NCBI RefSeq assembly: GCF_000688655.1
Contig: NZ_JIBO01000006.1
Span: forward strand, 400,593 to 414,551
Reading direction: 5' to 3'
Origin: Lonsdalea quercina subsp. quercina
GTDB taxonomy: Bacteria; Pseudomonadota; Gammaproteobacteria; Enterobacterales; Enterobacteriaceae
DNA length: 13,959 bases
The notes under the pieces were generated by a model, which searched no databases, was not told the origin of the DNA, and saw only the letters and a program-made list of their open reading frames with translations. Shown here piece by piece: positions 1-6,733 of this stretch (positions within the stretch are counted from its first letter, which is position 1; each line of letters starts with the position of its first letter). The position numbers were made by a program, and so were the translations under genes.

Positions 1-190
1 CCTGCGCCTATCGTTAACGCTAAGTGAGTCTTAAAATTAATCTAGGCTTGGAAAAATAGTCATCAATAAAAACAGGTTACCTTTTTTTGATGACATGAAA
101 TACAGTATTCCAGTACCGTCATCTCGGCAACACGCCCTGAATTTAACAAAAATGGCGATTAGAGGGAGTGCTGGCAGGAACTTTCTCACG

Positions 191-223
191 TGTTTATCAT
201 CAATTTAATCGCAGAGTTTTAAC
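191..223 (+). promoter_or_regulatory. putative PhoP box and -10 element upstream of slyB
   Basis: TGTTTA (191-196) and AATTTA (202-207) are separated by 5 bases, giving the 11-base period of the PhoP box (T/G)GTTTA-N5-(T/G)GTTTA; the first half is perfect and the second matches 4 of 6. A weak -10 (TTTAAC, 218-223) follows 10 bases later, the layout of PhoP-activated promoters where PhoP replaces a -35. slyB is a known PhoP/PhoQ regulon member in E. coli and Salmonella, so the match is biologically expected. The rest of the 329-base stretch before slyB shows no convincing gene, only AT-rich non-coding DNA. Confidence 0.55.
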
Positions 224-329
224 TTTGTATTCAAAAGTGGAATGGCACCAAGAACAGACCATAATCTAAACACATACCTTTCGCCGGCACCCGGCTGTGC
301 CAGCCCGACATAGTCATTAGGAGTTTTTT

Positions 330-797
330 ATGATGAAGCGTTTTATTGTCATTGCCATCGCAAGCGTCACCCTCGCTGGCTGCGCAAACACCAGCACGTT
401 ATCAGGCGATGTCTACAGCGCATCGGAAGCCAAGCAGGTTCAAACCGTGACTTACGGTACGGTCGTTTCCACGCGTCCGGTGCAGATTCAAGCCGGCGAG
501 GATAACAACGTCATCGGCACCATAGGCGGCGCGTTGCTGGGTGGATTCCTCGGAAATACTATCGGAGGTGGCGCTGGACGTAGCCTGGCAACCGCGGCCG
601 GCGCAGTCGCAGGTGGCGTGGCTGGGTCGAGCATTGAAGGCGCGGCTAACCGGACGCAAGGCGTTGAATTGGAAATACGCCGAGATGACGGCAGCACCAT
701 CATGGTGGTTCAGAAACAAGGCAACACCCGGTTTTACTCGGGTCAGCGCGTAGCAATGGCAAACAACGGTCGAACTCTGACGGTTTCCCCCCGTTAA
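330..797 (+). CDS. slyB: outer membrane lipoprotein SlyB
   Basis: 155 residues, the same length as E. coli SlyB and nearly colinear with it from recall. Residues 1-17 are a lipoprotein signal peptide ending in the lipobox LAGC, with the lipidated cysteine at 18. Residues about 61-105 are a glycine-zipper (2TM) domain rich in GG and AAGA patterns that inserts into the membrane; the C-terminal third carries the SlyB signature ending in TVSPR. SlyB is an abundant outer membrane lipoprotein of the PhoP regulon; in E. coli it forms stress-induced ring-like oligomers around outer membrane proteins. A ribosome site (AGGAG, 319-323) lies 6 bases before the first of two consecutive ATGs; the first is used because E. 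coli SlyB aligns from it. The gene faces slyA tail to tail across a hairpin, as in E. coli. Confidence 0.96.
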   Translation: MMKRFIVIAIASVTLAGCANTSTLSGDVYSASEAKQVQTVTYGTVVSTRPVQIQAGEDNNVIGTIGGALLGGFLGNTIGGGAGRSLATAAGAVAGGVAGSSIEGAANRTQGVELEIRRDDGSTIMVVQKQGNTRFYSGQRVAMANNGRTLTVSPR

Positions 798-807
798 TCT
801 GAAACAA

Positions 808-841
808 ACACAATCACCACCCATGAAGGTGGTGATTGTGT
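808..841. terminator. bidirectional terminator between slyB and slyA
   Basis: A perfect 14-bp stem (808-821 with 828-841) closes a 6-base loop 10 bases after the slyB stop. Read on the minus strand it is followed by a T-rich run (TGTTTGTTTC), so it should serve slyA better; on the plus strand the tail is only weakly T-rich. Its place between two convergent genes fits a shared terminator. Confidence 0.8.
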
Positions 842-940
842 GCTTCAATTAATTGTTGATAAACCGTTCAGCCAACTCTCGTCAATAAACGATGGCACAA
901 ATAAATCGCTATTACTTATCCATTTTAGAAATGCATTTAA

Positions 941-1381
941 TTAAGACTGGCTCTCATGTAATGAAAGTATATTTTTTTCCAATCGAGATATAATTACAGT
1001 TAATTTATTTACTTCTTCCGGCGTAATACCATCCAGTATTTCACTGCGCGTTTGTTGTATAACGTCATTCACCGCCACAATGATTGGGTCAGCCATTTCA
1101 GTCAAAAGAATACGCTTTGCGCGACGATCATGAGTACAAATATGTCTCGTGATCAGACCTTTATCTTCCAATTGGTCCAACGTGCGGACTAATGAAGGCT
1201 GCTCAATACCAATCGCTTTTGCTAGCTGTATTTGAGACTGTCCAGGCGGCAGTTCATGTATATTATGCAAAGTGACCCAATGTGTCTGGGTCAAATCCAA
1301 AGGCTTTAAACGTTGATCAATCAAAGCGCGCCAAACACGTACCAACCGAGCTAAATCAGATCCTAATGGCAATTCCATCAC
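941..1381 (-). CDS. slyA: MarR-family transcriptional regulator SlyA
   Basis: 146 residues (E. coli SlyA 144), highly similar from the [11 protein letters not shown] start through the winged-helix DNA-binding domain. Residues about 50-100 hold the recognition helix (around [12 protein letters not shown]) and the wing with the DRRAKRI motif typical of SlyA. SlyA is a cytoplasmic dimer that often works by displacing H-NS; orthologues control virulence functions in Salmonella and in soft-rot bacteria (Hor). The Shine-Dalgarno AAGGAG lies before a doubled ATG; the second (1378) is an equally plausible start that would drop one Met. Upstream sits a near-perfect SlyA box, suggesting negative autoregulation. 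The E. coli neighbours ydhIJK, sodC and ydhF, which lie between slyA and ydhL there, are absent. Confidence 0.96.
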   Translation of the reverse strand: MMELPLGSDLARLVRVWRALIDQRLKPLDLTQTHWVTLHNIHELPPGQSQIQLAKAIGIEQPSLVRTLDQLEDKGLITRHICTHDRRAKRILLTEMADPIIVAVNDVIQQTRSEILDGITPEEVNKLTVIISRLEKNILSLHESQS

Positions 1382-1393
1382 CTCTCCTTATAA

Positions 1394-1411
1394 TTAGCAG
1401 ACTAAGTTATA
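1394..1411 (-). promoter_or_regulatory. SlyA operator overlapping the slyA promoter
   Basis: TTAGCAGACTAA (1394-1405) matches the published SlyA consensus TTAGCAAGCTAA at 10 of 12 positions. On the minus strand it starts immediately after a -10-like hexamer TATAAC (1411-1406), so it would cover the transcription start. That is the arrangement of the autorepressed Salmonella slyA promoter. No good -35 was found. The rest of 1382-1557 is AT-rich and shows no gene. Confidence 0.6.
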
Positions 1412-1557
1412 TCCCTGGATTGCAACCATTTCTGATTTAATAGAAAAGAAAATAAGAAGTTAAAATTTGTTCTAAAAACGTAAGAGATCTTATCAAATAA
1501 TAATTAATTAAAAATGATCTTACACTTAATTTTGGGCATTAAACATCACAACAAACA

Positions 1558-1797
1558 TTAAAACAAGGGCGGTTGATCCGGCACAGTTGTTGTTAATAGT
1601 TGTTCTACTCTCTCGTACCGCTTCATTCTTTGCCGACATAGCCTCAAAACATTCTGTTTTTCAGCATCGCTCATACGTGCCCAGTTAAAACGTTCAGCTC
1701 GACTACGGAAACATCCGCGGCAAAACCCACGTTCATTAGCTTGGCAGATACCACGACAGGGATTGGGTACAGGGAAAAGTTCAAGCTGCTCTGCCAC
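1558..1797 (-). CDS. ydhL: DUF1289 family small cysteine-rich protein YdhL
   Basis: 79 residues, identical in length to E. coli YdhL and clearly similar from recall, including the MAEQLE start. The DUF1289 signature is at residues 14-30: PCRGIC, then GFCRGCFRS, giving four cysteines (CxxxC and CxxC) that could bind metal or an Fe-S cluster; this is inference, since the family has no firmly established function. A WARMSDAEK segment and a basic helix with RLCRQR follow. The start codon is GTG, supported by a strong GAGGAGG ribosome site 4-5 bases upstream. In E. coli ydhL is next to nemRA-gloA; here nemRA is missing and gloA is the divergent neighbour. Confidence 0.9.
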   Translation of the reverse strand: MAEQLELFPVPNPCRGICQANERGFCRGCFRSRAERFNWARMSDAEKQNVLRLCRQRMKRYERVEQLLTTTVPDQPPLF

Positions 1798-2019
1798 GGG
1801 ACCTCCTCATCGGATCCCTTTATTGAACCGTTGTTCGCCACGGCAGGCAAGCGTTCATTGCGGATATCCGGAAAAATAGTTCAGATAATTGACTAACCGC
1901 AACCCAATTCTTAGCAGACCATAACAGGTCCGATAGTCTTCTGTCGATGAAAACCCTAAAATCACAAAAGCGAATTTTTGTTCATTAAACAAAGTTTTAA
2001 CACATTGAAAAATAATGAT

Positions 2020-2078
2020 TTGGACTGAAAGTTTTATGACCGCTATACTTTGCAGGCTATGTCCCGTAGTACACGGGA
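2020..2078 (+). promoter_or_regulatory. gloA promoter with a leader inverted repeat
   Basis: A -10 TATACT (2044-2049, 5 of 6 to consensus) follows a weak -35 TTGGAC (2020-2025) with an 18-base spacer. Just downstream, TCCCGT (2062-2067) and ACGGGA (2073-2078) form an inverted repeat around 5 bases, within about 25 bases of the likely transcript start, and could be an operator or a leader hairpin. The rest of the 315-base gap between ydhL and gloA holds no gene; it also contains a 10-bp palindrome CGGATATCCG at 1861-1870. Confidence 0.5.
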
Positions 2079-2112
2079 ATGGTGACTGACAAAAGCCGAA
2101 TGAGAGGACATT

Positions 2113-2520
2113 ATGCGTTTACTTCATACCATGCTGCGTGTTGGCGATTTACAACGTTCCATTAACTTTTATACCCAGGTATTGGGCATGCGCCTGTTAC
2201 GCACCAGCGAAAATACGGAATACCGCTATTCATTGGCTTTTGTGGGTTATACGGAAGAAAGCGAAGGCGCCGTGATTGAATTAACCTACAACTGGGGCGT
2301 CGATAGCTATGATTTGGGTTCGGCCTATGGTCACATCGCGCTGGGCGTGGATGACGTGGCTGCGACCTGCGACCGCATTCGCCAGGACGGCGGAAAGGTG
2401 ACCCGCGAGGCAGGCCCGGTGAAAGGTGGAACCACCATTATCGCCTTCGTGGAAGATCCTGATGGTTATAAAATCGAGCTGATAGAGAATAAGCATGCCG
2501 GCCAGGGCCTGGGCAACTAA
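2113..2520 (+). CDS. gloA: lactoylglutathione lyase (glyoxalase I)
   Basis: 135 residues, the same length as E. coli GloA. The enzyme isomerises the hemithioacetal of methylglyoxal and glutathione to S-lactoylglutathione, the first step of cytosolic methylglyoxal detoxification. All four metal ligands of the Ni-dependent E. coli enzyme are at the same positions: His5, Glu56, His74 and Glu122. Two vicinal-oxygen-chelate modules are visible (about 1-60 and 70-125), with the signatures LTYNWG, YGHIA and [11 protein letters not shown]. The ribosome site GAGAGGA lies 5 bases before the ATG. rnt follows on the same strand about 108 bases later, as in E. coli, but a hairpin separates them. Confidence 0.97.
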   Translation: MRLLHTMLRVGDLQRSINFYTQVLGMRLLRTSENTEYRYSLAFVGYTEESEGAVIELTYNWGVDSYDLGSAYGHIALGVDDVAATCDRIRQDGGKVTREAGPVKGGTTIIAFVEDPDGYKIELIENKHAGQGLGN

Positions 2521-2531
2521 TCTTCCCCACT

Positions 2532-2554
2532 GACGGGCGCGCGCTGCGTCCGTC
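2532..2554 (+). terminator. hairpin between gloA and rnt
   Basis: A GC-rich stem of 9 pairs including one G-T (2532-2540 with 2546-2554, arms starting GACGG and ending CCGTC) closes a 5-base loop 12 bases after the gloA stop. No T-run follows, so it may attenuate rather than fully terminate, or protect the gloA mRNA 3' end. Confidence 0.5.
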
Positions 2555-2589
2555 GCCTCTGCATTACTGCATCCCCTTCAAAAATTTGC

Positions 2590-2595
2590 CATAAT
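2590..2595 (+). promoter_or_regulatory. candidate -10 of the rnt promoter
   Basis: CATAAT matches the -10 consensus at 5 of 6 and lies 33 bases before the rnt start. No matching -35 was found at the right distance, so this is a weak call. Confidence 0.35.
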
Positions 2596-2628
2596 ACGCA
2601 CTGCATTTTTGCTAAAGAAAAGAGACTG

Positions 2629-3303
2629 ATGGCTGAGAAAATTAATCTGAACGCACTGAGCGCCCGTTTTCGCGGGTTTTATCCTGTCGTGATCGACGTG
2701 GAAACCGCTGGATTCAATGCAAAAACGGATGCGCTGCTTGAGATTGCAGCCATCACGCTGAAAATGGATGACAACGGCTGGTTGCAGCAGGATCAGACAC
2801 TACATTTCCATGTAGAACCATTCGAAGGCGCCAACCTGCAGCCTGAAGCGCTAGCCTTCAACGGCATCGATCCCAGCAATCCGCTGCGCGGCGCCGTCAA
2901 AGAGTACGATGCGCTGCACGAAATTTTCAAAATGGTGCGTAAAGGCATTAAAGATCAAGGCTGTAATCGCGCTATTGTCGTGGCGCACAACGCCACTTTC
3001 GATCACAGCTTTCTCATGGCCGCGGCCGAGCGTTGCAGCCTCAAACGCAACCCTTTCCATCCCTTCGCCACCTTCGATACCGCCGCGTTGAGTGGACTGG
3101 TGGTCGGCCAAACGGTGCTGGCCAAGGCCTGTATTACCGCCGGGATTCCTTTCGACTCCTCGCAGGCCCACTCCGCGCTTTACGATACGCAACGCACCAC
3201 TCAGCTGTTTTGCGAACTGGTTAACCGCTGGAAAAAACTGGGCGGATGGCCACTAGCGCTGAATGAGTCCGAAGAAAATAATGCTATGGTGGTCGATCGC
3301 TAG
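2629..3303 (+). CDS. rnt: ribonuclease T
   Basis: 224 residues (E. coli RNase T 215; the extra residues are at the C-terminus after GGWPLA). RNase T is a dimeric 3'-5' exoribonuclease that trims tRNA 3' ends (end turnover of CCA) and matures 5S and 23S rRNA. All DEDDh catalytic residues are present at the E. coli positions: Asp23 and Glu25 in the VIDVETAGF motif, Asp125 after HNATF, Asp150 in FATFDTAAL, and His181/Asp186 in [10 protein letters not shown]. The start ATG follows an AAGAGA purine stretch. In E. coli the large helicase gene lhr follows rnt; here grxD follows directly, convergent, across a hairpin. Confidence 0.96.
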   Translation: MAEKINLNALSARFRGFYPVVIDVETAGFNAKTDALLEIAAITLKMDDNGWLQQDQTLHFHVEPFEGANLQPEALAFNGIDPSNPLRGAVKEYDALHEIFKMVRKGIKDQGCNRAIVVAHNATFDHSFLMAAAERCSLKRNPFHPFATFDTAALSGLVVGQTVLAKACITAGIPFDSSQAHSALYDTQRTTQLFCELVNRWKKLGGWPLALNESEENNAMVVDR

Positions 3304-3307
3304 ACAC

Positions 3308-3335
3308 GTTCAGGGCGGCCTAAGCCGCCCTGAAC
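3308..3335. terminator. hairpin between convergent rnt and grxD
   Basis: A perfect 12-bp stem (3308-3319 with 3324-3335; arms GTTCAGGGCGGC and its complement) closes the 4-base loop CTAA, 4 bases after the rnt stop. It is very stable, but neither side has a T-run. Its position fits a shared end for rnt and grxD. Confidence 0.7.
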
Positions 3336-3381
3336 AGTACCGAACACGCGGTCAACTCACGCTTTGGTCAAAGCCCTTGGC

Positions 3382-3732
3382 TTACTCTTTATCCTGCTGC
3401 TGAGCATTGTATTTTTCAGCCGTTTGTTTGATAAGTTTTGGCAGCTCGCCACTCTGATACATTTCGATCACGATGTCGCAGCCCCCTACCAGTTCACCGT
3501 CAACCCACAGCTGCGGGAATGTCGGCCAATTGGCATATTTCGGCAATTCTGCGCGGATGTCCGGGTTCTGCAGGATATCGACATAAGCAAAACGCTCGCC
3601 ACATGCCGACAACGCTTGAACGGCCTGAGCAGAAAAACCACAGCTCGGCAGTTTCGGGGAACCTTTCATATACAGCAGGATCGGGTTTTCAGCGATTTGA
3701 CGCTGGATTTTTTCAATTGTCGTTGTCGTCAT
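3382..3732 (-). CDS. grxD: monothiol glutaredoxin 4 (Grx4)
   Basis: 116 residues (E. coli Grx4 115) with near-identical sequence by recall. It carries the monothiol active site CGFS at 31-34, the glutathione-binding features KGSPKLPS, WPTFPQLWVDGE and GGCD, and one thioredoxin fold over about 5-105. Monothiol glutaredoxins bind a glutathione-ligated [2Fe-2S] cluster as homodimers or with BolA proteins and act in Fe-S cluster delivery. The ribosome site AAGGA sits about 9 bases before the ATG. A 10-bp inverted repeat lies in the leader just upstream. The gene converges on rnt and diverges from mepH. Confidence 0.97.
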   Translation of the reverse strand: MTTTTIEKIQRQIAENPILLYMKGSPKLPSCGFSAQAVQALSACGERFAYVDILQNPDIRAELPKYANWPTFPQLWVDGELVGGCDIVIEMYQSGELPKLIKQTAEKYNAQQQDKE

Positions 3733-3756
3733 TCTATTGCTTCCTTAAAGCACGTG

Positions 3757-3782
3757 ATGGCTAGTGATAAGCCACTAGCCAT
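3757..3782 (-). repeat. inverted repeat in the grxD leader
   Basis: ATGGCTAGTG (3757-3766) and CACTAGCCAT (3773-3782) are perfect 10-bp inverted copies around 6 bases, starting 25 bases upstream of the grxD ATG and just before its ribosome site. It could be an operator or an mRNA hairpin. No known regulator motif was recognised. Confidence 0.55.
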
Positions 3783-3836
3783 AGCATCAGTACAGGGTAT
3801 ACGCTCACCCAACTACTCTGACATATTTTAACGATA

Positions 3837-3877
3837 GCGATAACCACAAAAAACGACATCTTTTGTAGGGTTATCGC
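3837..3877. repeat. long hairpin in the grxD-mepH intergenic region
   Basis: GCGATAACC (3837-3845) pairs with GGTTATCGC (3869-3877), and directly inside ACAAAA (3846-3851) pairs with TTTTGT (3861-3866). Together they form a 15-bp stem with a 2-base bulge (3867-3868) and a 9-base loop. The unit is not a terminator for either flanking gene, since both point away from it. Confidence 0.6.
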
Positions 3878-3896
3878 CAGATGGTTTTTAGAGACA

Positions 3897-3908
3897 ATAA
3901 CCGGTTAT
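3897..3908. repeat. 12-bp perfect palindrome ATAACCGGTTAT
   Basis: The palindrome reuses the ATAACC unit found in both arms of the hairpin 20 bases to its left. In all, four copies of ATAACC or its complement (3840, 3869, 3897, 3903) occur within 70 bases between the divergent grxD and mepH genes. Possible operator; the binding protein is unknown. Confidence 0.5.
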
Positions 3909-3935
3909 ATCAACAACAAAAATTAGCATTCATTC

Positions 3936-3968
3936 AGTGAAAAAATCACGTATTAACGATTTTTCACT
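3936..3968. repeat. AT-rich inverted repeat upstream of mepH
   Basis: AGTGAAAAAATC (3936-3947) and GATTTTTCACT (3958-3968) pair over 11 bp with one extra A on the left and a 10-base loop. It lies 60 bases before the mepH start. It could act as a leader hairpin, depending on where transcription starts; no clear mepH promoter was identified. Confidence 0.45.
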
Positions 3969-4027
3969 ATTCTGTACTCATTAACTGTGTTTTAGCACTT
4001 TGTAATTATGTTGATTTGAGGAATACT

Positions 4028-4993
4028 GTGGAAATCGGACGAATAAGAACCACCATCGGTCACACTATAATGCGTTTACTTGCTACTTTTTTCGTACTAT
4101 TTTTTAGCCACTTGGTTATCAGTCAGGCGATATCTGCCCCCCAAGCTCCGACGTTAATCTCTCGTAAATCCCCCGTCGATCCCTCAGATGCTGTCGATAC
4201 GAAGAAAAACAAAGAAACCAAAAACGCGAAAAAGTCTGCCCCCTCCCCACAAGACAAGAAAAAAATCCGCAATATCGCCCCGAAGTCCAAGGCAGCCGGT
4301 GATGGCGATAACGACAAAAAAACCAAGCGCAACATAAAACACACGCAGACCGTAGCCCACACCTCTTCACATAAAGACGCCCCCACCCGTCAGCCCACGC
4401 CCAAGACCGTCAAACGGTTATCCCGTGGTCAATCCACGCTGACGCTAGCGAAAAAAACACCAAAACGAGGTCACGCTGCTCGGATGGATGAAGAAAAATC
4501 GACCGCCGCGCGTGTTACTCGTAATAGAAAAGAGGATGTCGACGAACCCCGCGGCCTGACACTAAGCGCGGCGCACAAGCTCCGCTCACAACGCGCTAAA
4601 GTCACCGCGCTCAACAAATTGATGAGTCAAATTGGCAAACCCTACCACTGGGGCGGCTCATCGCCGTACACCGGTTTCGATTGTAGTGGGCTGGTCTATT
4701 ACGCCTACAAAGATATTGTGAAAATACCTATTCCCCGTACCGCCAATGAAATGTTTCATTTGCGCGATGCCGCGCCTATCAAGAAAAACGAGTTGGAAAG
4801 CGGCGATCTGGTCTTCTTCCGCATCAACCATCGTGGTACGGCTGACCATGTAGGCGTTTATGTTGGAAACGGACGATTTATTCAGTCGCCTCGTGCAGGT
4901 TCAGATATCAAAATAAGCAAACTCAACGAAGACTATTGGCAGGAACATTATATTGGCGCCCGCCGGGTGGTCATGCCGCAGACGGTGAGATAA
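4028..4993 (+). CDS. mepH: NlpC/P60 murein DD-endopeptidase MepH (YdhO)
   Basis: 321 residues from a GTG start chosen because TTTGAGGAA lies just before it. An ATG at 4070 (307 residues) lacks a ribosome site but would give a shorter signal peptide; TTG at 4016 is less likely. A signal peptide with core LLATFFVLFF and a likely cut after about residue 37 (AISA) directs export to the periplasm. Residues 38 to about 185 are a long, low-complexity, strongly basic Lys-rich linker. The C-terminal NlpC/P60 domain has the catalytic Cys219 in GFDCSGLVYYAYK and His274 in ADHVGVYVGNG, then FIQSPR. E. coli MepH cleaves D-Ala-mDAP cross-links to allow sacculus growth. The domain matches E. coli YdhO closely, but the whole protein is about 50 residues longer, mostly in the linker. 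A terminator follows; sodB, next in E. coli, is absent. Confidence 0.92.
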   Translation: MEIGRIRTTIGHTIMRLLATFFVLFFSHLVISQAISAPQAPTLISRKSPVDPSDAVDTKKNKETKNAKKSAPSPQDKKKIRNIAPKSKAAGDGDNDKKTKRNIKHTQTVAHTSSHKDAPTRQPTPKTVKRLSRGQSTLTLAKKTPKRGHAARMDEEKSTAARVTRNRKEDVDEPRGLTLSAAHKLRSQRAKVTALNKLMSQIGKPYHWGGSSPYTGFDCSGLVYYAYKDIVKIPIPRTANEMFHLRDAAPIKKNELESGDLVFFRINHRGTADHVGVYVGNGRFIQSPRAGSDIKISKLNEDYWQEHYIGARRVVMPQTVR

Positions 4994-5032
4994 CTCTCGG
5001 CAATCATTTAAATGAACACAACAACGAAATAG

Positions 5033-5056
5033 AAAAAGGGACCGAAGCCCCTTTTT
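5033..5056. terminator. intrinsic terminator, mepH and ynhF
   Basis: AAAAAGGG (5033-5040) pairs with CCCTTTTT (5049-5056) around an 8-base loop. The T-run gives a classic Rho-independent terminator for mepH; read on the minus strand it is followed by TTTC and can end the ynhF transcript as well, so it is probably bidirectional. Confidence 0.85.
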
Positions 5057-5108
5057 ACACTATGCCCACGAGAATGATTTTCGTGAGCGCAAACCTCGGC
5101 AAAATGGC

Positions 5109-5201
5109 TTAAGCGCCAAATACCGCAGTAAAACTGAAGGCGATAATCACCGCCAATGCCGCGACAGTCGTCAACAGCGACATTTTTAGATTGGTATCCA
5201 T
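5109..5201 (-). CDS. ynhF: small membrane protein YnhF
   Basis: A 30-residue ORF starting MDTNLKMSLLTT, then an uninterrupted hydrophobic segment rich in A, V, I, L and F to the end (FGA). It matches E. coli YnhF (29 residues, starting MSTDLKFSLVTT) in length, in the T-L-K-x-S-L-x-T-T pattern and in ending as a single transmembrane helix, and sits in the same place, just upstream of and divergent from purR. A strong ribosome site AAGGAGAGAG lies 3-5 bases before the ATG. YnhF is a stress-associated inner membrane small protein of unknown function in E. coli. Its E. coli neighbour ydhP is absent here. Confidence 0.85.
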   Translation of the reverse strand: MDTNLKMSLLTTVAALAVIIAFSFTAVFGA

Positions 5202-5250
5202 TACTCTCTCCTTAATTTTAAGCACAACCCTCGGGGTCGCCAGCCGTGTC

Positions 5251-5279
5251 AGTATAGGGGAACGGAGTGCTATCAGCAC
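5251..5279 (-). promoter_or_regulatory. candidate ynhF promoter with dyad
   Basis: On the minus strand a -10 TATACT (5256-5251) matches consensus at 5 of 6, about 50 bases upstream of the ynhF start. The -35 area is poor but is covered by the inverted repeat GTGCT-ATC-AGCAC (5267-5279), which could be an activator or repressor site. The rest of the 375-base ynhF-purR gap also holds a 7-bp inverted repeat (TTCTGAA 5478-5484 with TTCAGAA 5496-5502) and the PurR operator, and no gene. Confidence 0.4.
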
Positions 5280-5518
5280 CCAAATGATGAATATAATGTT
5301 ATGAGAACGTGACCCTTCTGTTTTATCACAGTAATAACGTCCTTTTATCGTTGCAGGAGTAGAATTAACGCTTTCACTTTTCGCCCGGATCGGACAGAAT
5401 TACCGGTTTACTGCTGTACGAACTCCGTTGGTCGAGCATCATTTCCTATCTTCAGGTATATCCGTCGACACCCCTCCTTCTGAAATGCATCCATCTTCAG
5501 AAAGAGACGAATTCGCGC

Positions 5519-5534
5519 AGGCAAACGATTAACA
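5519..5534 (+). promoter_or_regulatory. PurR operator upstream of purR
   Basis: AGGCAAACGATTAACA fits the PUR box ANGCAANCGNTTNCNT at 10 of its 12 fixed positions, including the central CAAACG-TT core, and lies 42 bases before the purR start. E. coli purR is autorepressed through two operators; only this one was recognised here. Confidence 0.75.
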
Positions 5535-5576
5535 AGTTACTTACTGCTGCAGGAAGTAGGTTTAGGAGTCATTTAG

Positions 5577-6602
5577 ATGGCAACGATTAAAGATGTGGCA
5601 AAACGTGCTGGCGTTTCAACCACAACCGTATCCCACGTCATTAATAAGACCAGATTCGTCGCCGAAGAAACCAAAGCCGCCGTTCACGCTGCCATTGACG
5701 AACTGCATTATTCTCCGAGCGCTGTCGCGCGCAGCCTGAAAGTCAATAACACCAAGTCTATCGGACTGCTGGCGACCTCCAGCGAGGCGCCCTATTTCGC
5801 CGAAATTATCGAATCCGTCGAAAACAGCTGCTATGCCAAAGGCTATACGCTGATTCTTTGCAACTCTCACAACGATCTGGACAAACAGCGGGCTTATCTC
5901 GCCATGCTGGCGCAAAAGCGTGTAGACGGACTGCTGGTCATGTGCGCGGAATACCCGCCTGAACTTCTGACGATGTTGGAAGGCTATCGCCATATTCCTA
6001 TGGTCGTCATGGACTGGGGACAGGCACACAGCGACTTCACCGATACCGTCGTCGATAATGCTTTCGAAGGTGGATATCTTGCCGCGCAGTACCTCATTGA
6101 ACGCGGCCACCGCGATATCGGGGTGATCCCAGGGTTGCAGGAGCGTAACACCGGTAGCGGACGTTATCTGGGCTTCAGAAAAGCGCTCGACGAAGCTGGC
6201 ATTGATATCCGTGATGAGTGGATCGTACAAGGCGACTTCGAGCCGGAATCCGGCTACAAAGCCATGCATCAGATATTGGCGCAGAAAAGCCGCCCGACCG
6301 CCGTGTTCTGCGGCGGCGATATTATGGCAATGGGCGCCCTCTGCGCGGCTGATGAACTTGGGCTGCGCGTACCGCAGGATATCTCCATCATCGGCTACGA
6401 TAATGTTCGTCATTCACGCTATTTCACCCCGGCGCTGACCACGATACATCAGCCGAAAGAACGGTTGGGGCAATCCGCGTTCGCCATGCTGTTGGACCGA
6501 ATCACCAGTAAGCGTGAAACGTCCCAGGTAATCGAGGTACATCCTCGACTGATCGAGCGTCGATCCGTGGCTGACGGCCCTTTCCGCGATTATCGCCGTT
6601 AG
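5577..6602 (+). CDS. purR: purine repressor PurR
   Basis: 341 residues, identical in length to E. coli PurR. LacI family: the helix-turn-helix (residues 2-26, starting [19 protein letters not shown]) is followed by a hinge helix with the minor-groove lever Leu54. The periplasmic-binding-protein-like core (60-341) keeps the corepressor contacts known from E. coli: Tyr73, Arg190, Thr192, Phe221 and Asp275. With hypoxanthine or guanine bound, the dimer represses purine and related nucleotide biosynthesis genes. The ribosome site TAGGAG lies 8 bases before the ATG. E. coli has ydhB/ydhC (punR/punC) between purR and cfa; they are missing, and a 347-base gap leads to cfa. Confidence 0.98.
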   Translation: MATIKDVAKRAGVSTTTVSHVINKTRFVAEETKAAVHAAIDELHYSPSAVARSLKVNNTKSIGLLATSSEAPYFAEIIESVENSCYAKGYTLILCNSHNDLDKQRAYLAMLAQKRVDGLLVMCAEYPPELLTMLEGYRHIPMVVMDWGQAHSDFTDTVVDNAFEGGYLAAQYLIERGHRDIGVIPGLQERNTGSGRYLGFRKALDEAGIDIRDEWIVQGDFEPESGYKAMHQILAQKSRPTAVFCGGDIMAMGALCAADELGLRVPQDISIIGYDNVRHSRYFTPALTTIHQPKERLGQSAFAMLLDRITSKRETSQVIEVHPRLIERRSVADGPFRDYRR

Positions 6603-6647
6603 TTATTACATCTATTTCGATTGAAATAATTACCCCCGCCTTTTCCC

Positions 6648-6687
6648 CTGCTTCAGCCATTTAAAGCTTGTACCGTGGTTGAAGCAG
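6648..6687 (+). terminator. long hairpin downstream of purR
   Basis: CTGCTTCAGCCA (6648-6659) pairs with TGGTTGAAGCAG (6676-6687) over 12 positions with a single G-T pair and a 16-base loop, 46 bases after the purR stop. No T-run follows, so efficient intrinsic termination is uncertain. A weaker AT stem (6613-6628) comes just before it. Confidence 0.45.
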
Positions 6688-6733
6688 TCATAAACTTGTC
6701 ACTGTCTTCTAAGACAATAACCTACGAATAAGA

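Noticed and set aside
1861..1870. CGGATATCCG palindrome upstream of ydhL
   Set aside because: A 10-bp palindrome with no promoter context or known motif; could be chance.
1917..1930. GACC-N6-GGTC dyad as a NemR-like operator before gloA
   Set aside because: Arms are only 4 bp, the spacing was not confirmed against the NemR site, and nemR is not nearby.
3364..3831. 155-codon open frame on the plus strand
   Set aside because: It covers grxD on the opposite strand, and grxD is certain by its CGFS motif and near-identity to E. coli Grx4.
5616..6413. 265-codon open frame on the minus strand
   Set aside because: It lies entirely antisense to purR, has no recognisable domain and arises from the codon pattern of the real gene.
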